6,572 bases of DNA from Spirochaetaceae bacterium (GTDB lineage Bacteria; Spirochaetota; Spirochaetia; Treponematales; Breznakiellaceae), in assembly GCA_031258335.1 (NCBI GenBank), contig JAIRMY010000161.1, positions 1-6,572 on the forward strand. The letters are read 5' to 3'. The first letter of the stretch is position 1, and every line of letters begins with the position of its first letter. This document shows, one piece after another, positions 6,234-6,572 of this stretch. The notes under the pieces were generated by a model. That model was not told the DNA's origin. It worked only from the letters and a program-made list of their open reading frames with translations, and ran no database searches. Position numbers and translations under genes: made by a program.

Positions 6234-6474
6234 CGAATTTAGGCATACGCGCCAGGGCAAGAAACCCGCAAGCCTGAAACACCGCCCCGAAATAGGGCGA
6301 CGGTTTGAGTCGGTAGTTTTCATGGGCGGGGAGTATCAGGTGCAGGGTCAGAACGAGGCTGATTGCGGTGGGCGGCAGGATTACACGCCAGTCAAAGGAA
6401 AGGGCGAAAGGGGGATTCCCTTTTCTGTGTTGTATGGCGATACTGCGATGCGCTATAACACGGGAATTAATATT
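6223..6474 (-). pseudogene. Start-less reading frame, possible C-terminal remnant of a membrane protein
   Basis: A minus-strand frame lies between TAA 6475-6477 and TAG 6223-6225. It has no ATG, GTG or TTG start except a Met close to its end. Its translation includes a hydrophobic segment (VILPPTAISLVLTLHLIL), then HENYRLKPSPYFGAVFQACG and FLALARMPKFGLL at the stop. The mix of a membrane-like helix and a P/Y/F-rich end suggests the tail of an integral membrane protein, but I do not recognise the family. Only the GC-rich part (about 6223-6415) looks protein-like; the rest is antisense to the glycosyltransferase fragment. The frame may be fortuitous. Confidence 0.35.
6236..6264 (-). promoter_or_regulatory. 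Weak promoter candidate for the pst operon
   Basis: TAAATT (6236-6241) has four of six -10 consensus bases, with a poor -35 candidate (TTTCTT, 6259-6264) at 17 bases. It is preceded by GCGTATGCC exactly as at the helicase-like gene's -10 box. A weak -35 would fit activator dependence, but this is inference and no other convincing promoter was found here. Confidence 0.25.
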
Positions 6475-6572
6475 TTAAAACAACCTTCTGTATATAAGGG
6501 AAAAAAGAATAAAGGTATATTATGTCATCAGAGTACATTTATTAGGGCAGATGTAATTAAACAAAGGAATTA
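6415..6572 (+). pseudogene. Fragment of a family 2 glycosyltransferase, N-terminal part missing, runs off the right edge
   Basis: The plus-strand frame reads IPFSVLYGDTAMRYNTG, a lysine-rich stretch, then GILCHQSTFIRADVIKQRN to the window end. In GT-A fold family 2 enzymes of the WcaA/WcaE kind, 'DivYGDt' carries the metal-binding acidic motif, and a '(p)iCHQstFirt.lik' motif follows about 30-40 residues later, as here. Roughly the first 90 residues, with the nucleotide-binding strand, are missing: upstream the frame turns into GC-rich sequence without similarity (an ATG at 6322 is in frame but has no plausible ribosome site). From 6461 to the end only 30 of 112 bases are G or C, against a clearly GC-rich pst operon, which suggests foreign origin. 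The family role is sugar transfer in surface polysaccharide synthesis. Whether the downstream part is intact cannot be seen. Confidence 0.7.

Noticed and set aside
1..6572. CRISPR array, tRNA, rRNA, integrase or complete insertion sequence
   Set aside because: I saw no regularly spaced repeats, no tRNA-like cloverleaf, no rRNA segments and no intact transposase or paired terminal repeats.

Overview
The window looks like chromosomal DNA of a spirochaete, probably a Treponema-type bacterium. The reasons are the periplasmic binding protein whose signal ends in AVFAGGQ (a style I associate with treponemes), strong AGGAGG-type ribosome binding sites, GC-rich coding DNA with AT-rich gaps, and a remnant of the PD-(D/E)XK/Rpn-type transposase family that is common in these genomes. 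The assignment is by style of sequence, not by a marker gene. All intact genes lie on the minus strand.

Right to left, the layout is as follows. At 6415-6572 an AT-rich fragment of a family 2 glycosyltransferase runs off the right edge on the plus strand with its N-terminal part missing. Next to it, at 6223-6474 on the minus strand, is a start-less reading frame resembling the end of a membrane protein. A leader with a 14-codon peptide (6151-6195) precedes a phosphate uptake operon: pstS (5304-6164), pstC (4387-5292) and a gene (2646-4427) in which the PstA permease and the PstB ATPase are one polypeptide joined by a Ser/Pro-rich linker. Directly after its stop codon, and in the same frame, 2517-2645 encodes the last ~40 residues of a different ABC ATPase, followed by a hairpin. 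Then comes yedE (1348-2439), a YeeE/YedE-type membrane protein of the group linked to selenium metabolism. At 1106-1321 (plus strand) is a short tail of an Rpn/PD-(D/E)XK transposase-like protein. From 991 to the left edge, a 330-codon open minus-strand frame begins a large protein resembling the N-terminal region of bacterial SNF2-type helicases; it has a near-consensus promoter whose expected start point falls on the GTG codon.

The Pst genes work together: PstS captures phosphate outside the membrane, PstC and PstA form the channel, and PstB drives it with ATP. A fused PstA-PstB supplies one ATPase per PstC/PstA pair, whereas the standard complex has two PstB, so the stoichiometry is an open question. 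No phoU or two-component regulator lies in the window. The junctions hold several gene remnants (transposase-like, ABC ATPase, membrane protein, glycosyltransferase), which suggests repeated rearrangement around an intact core.
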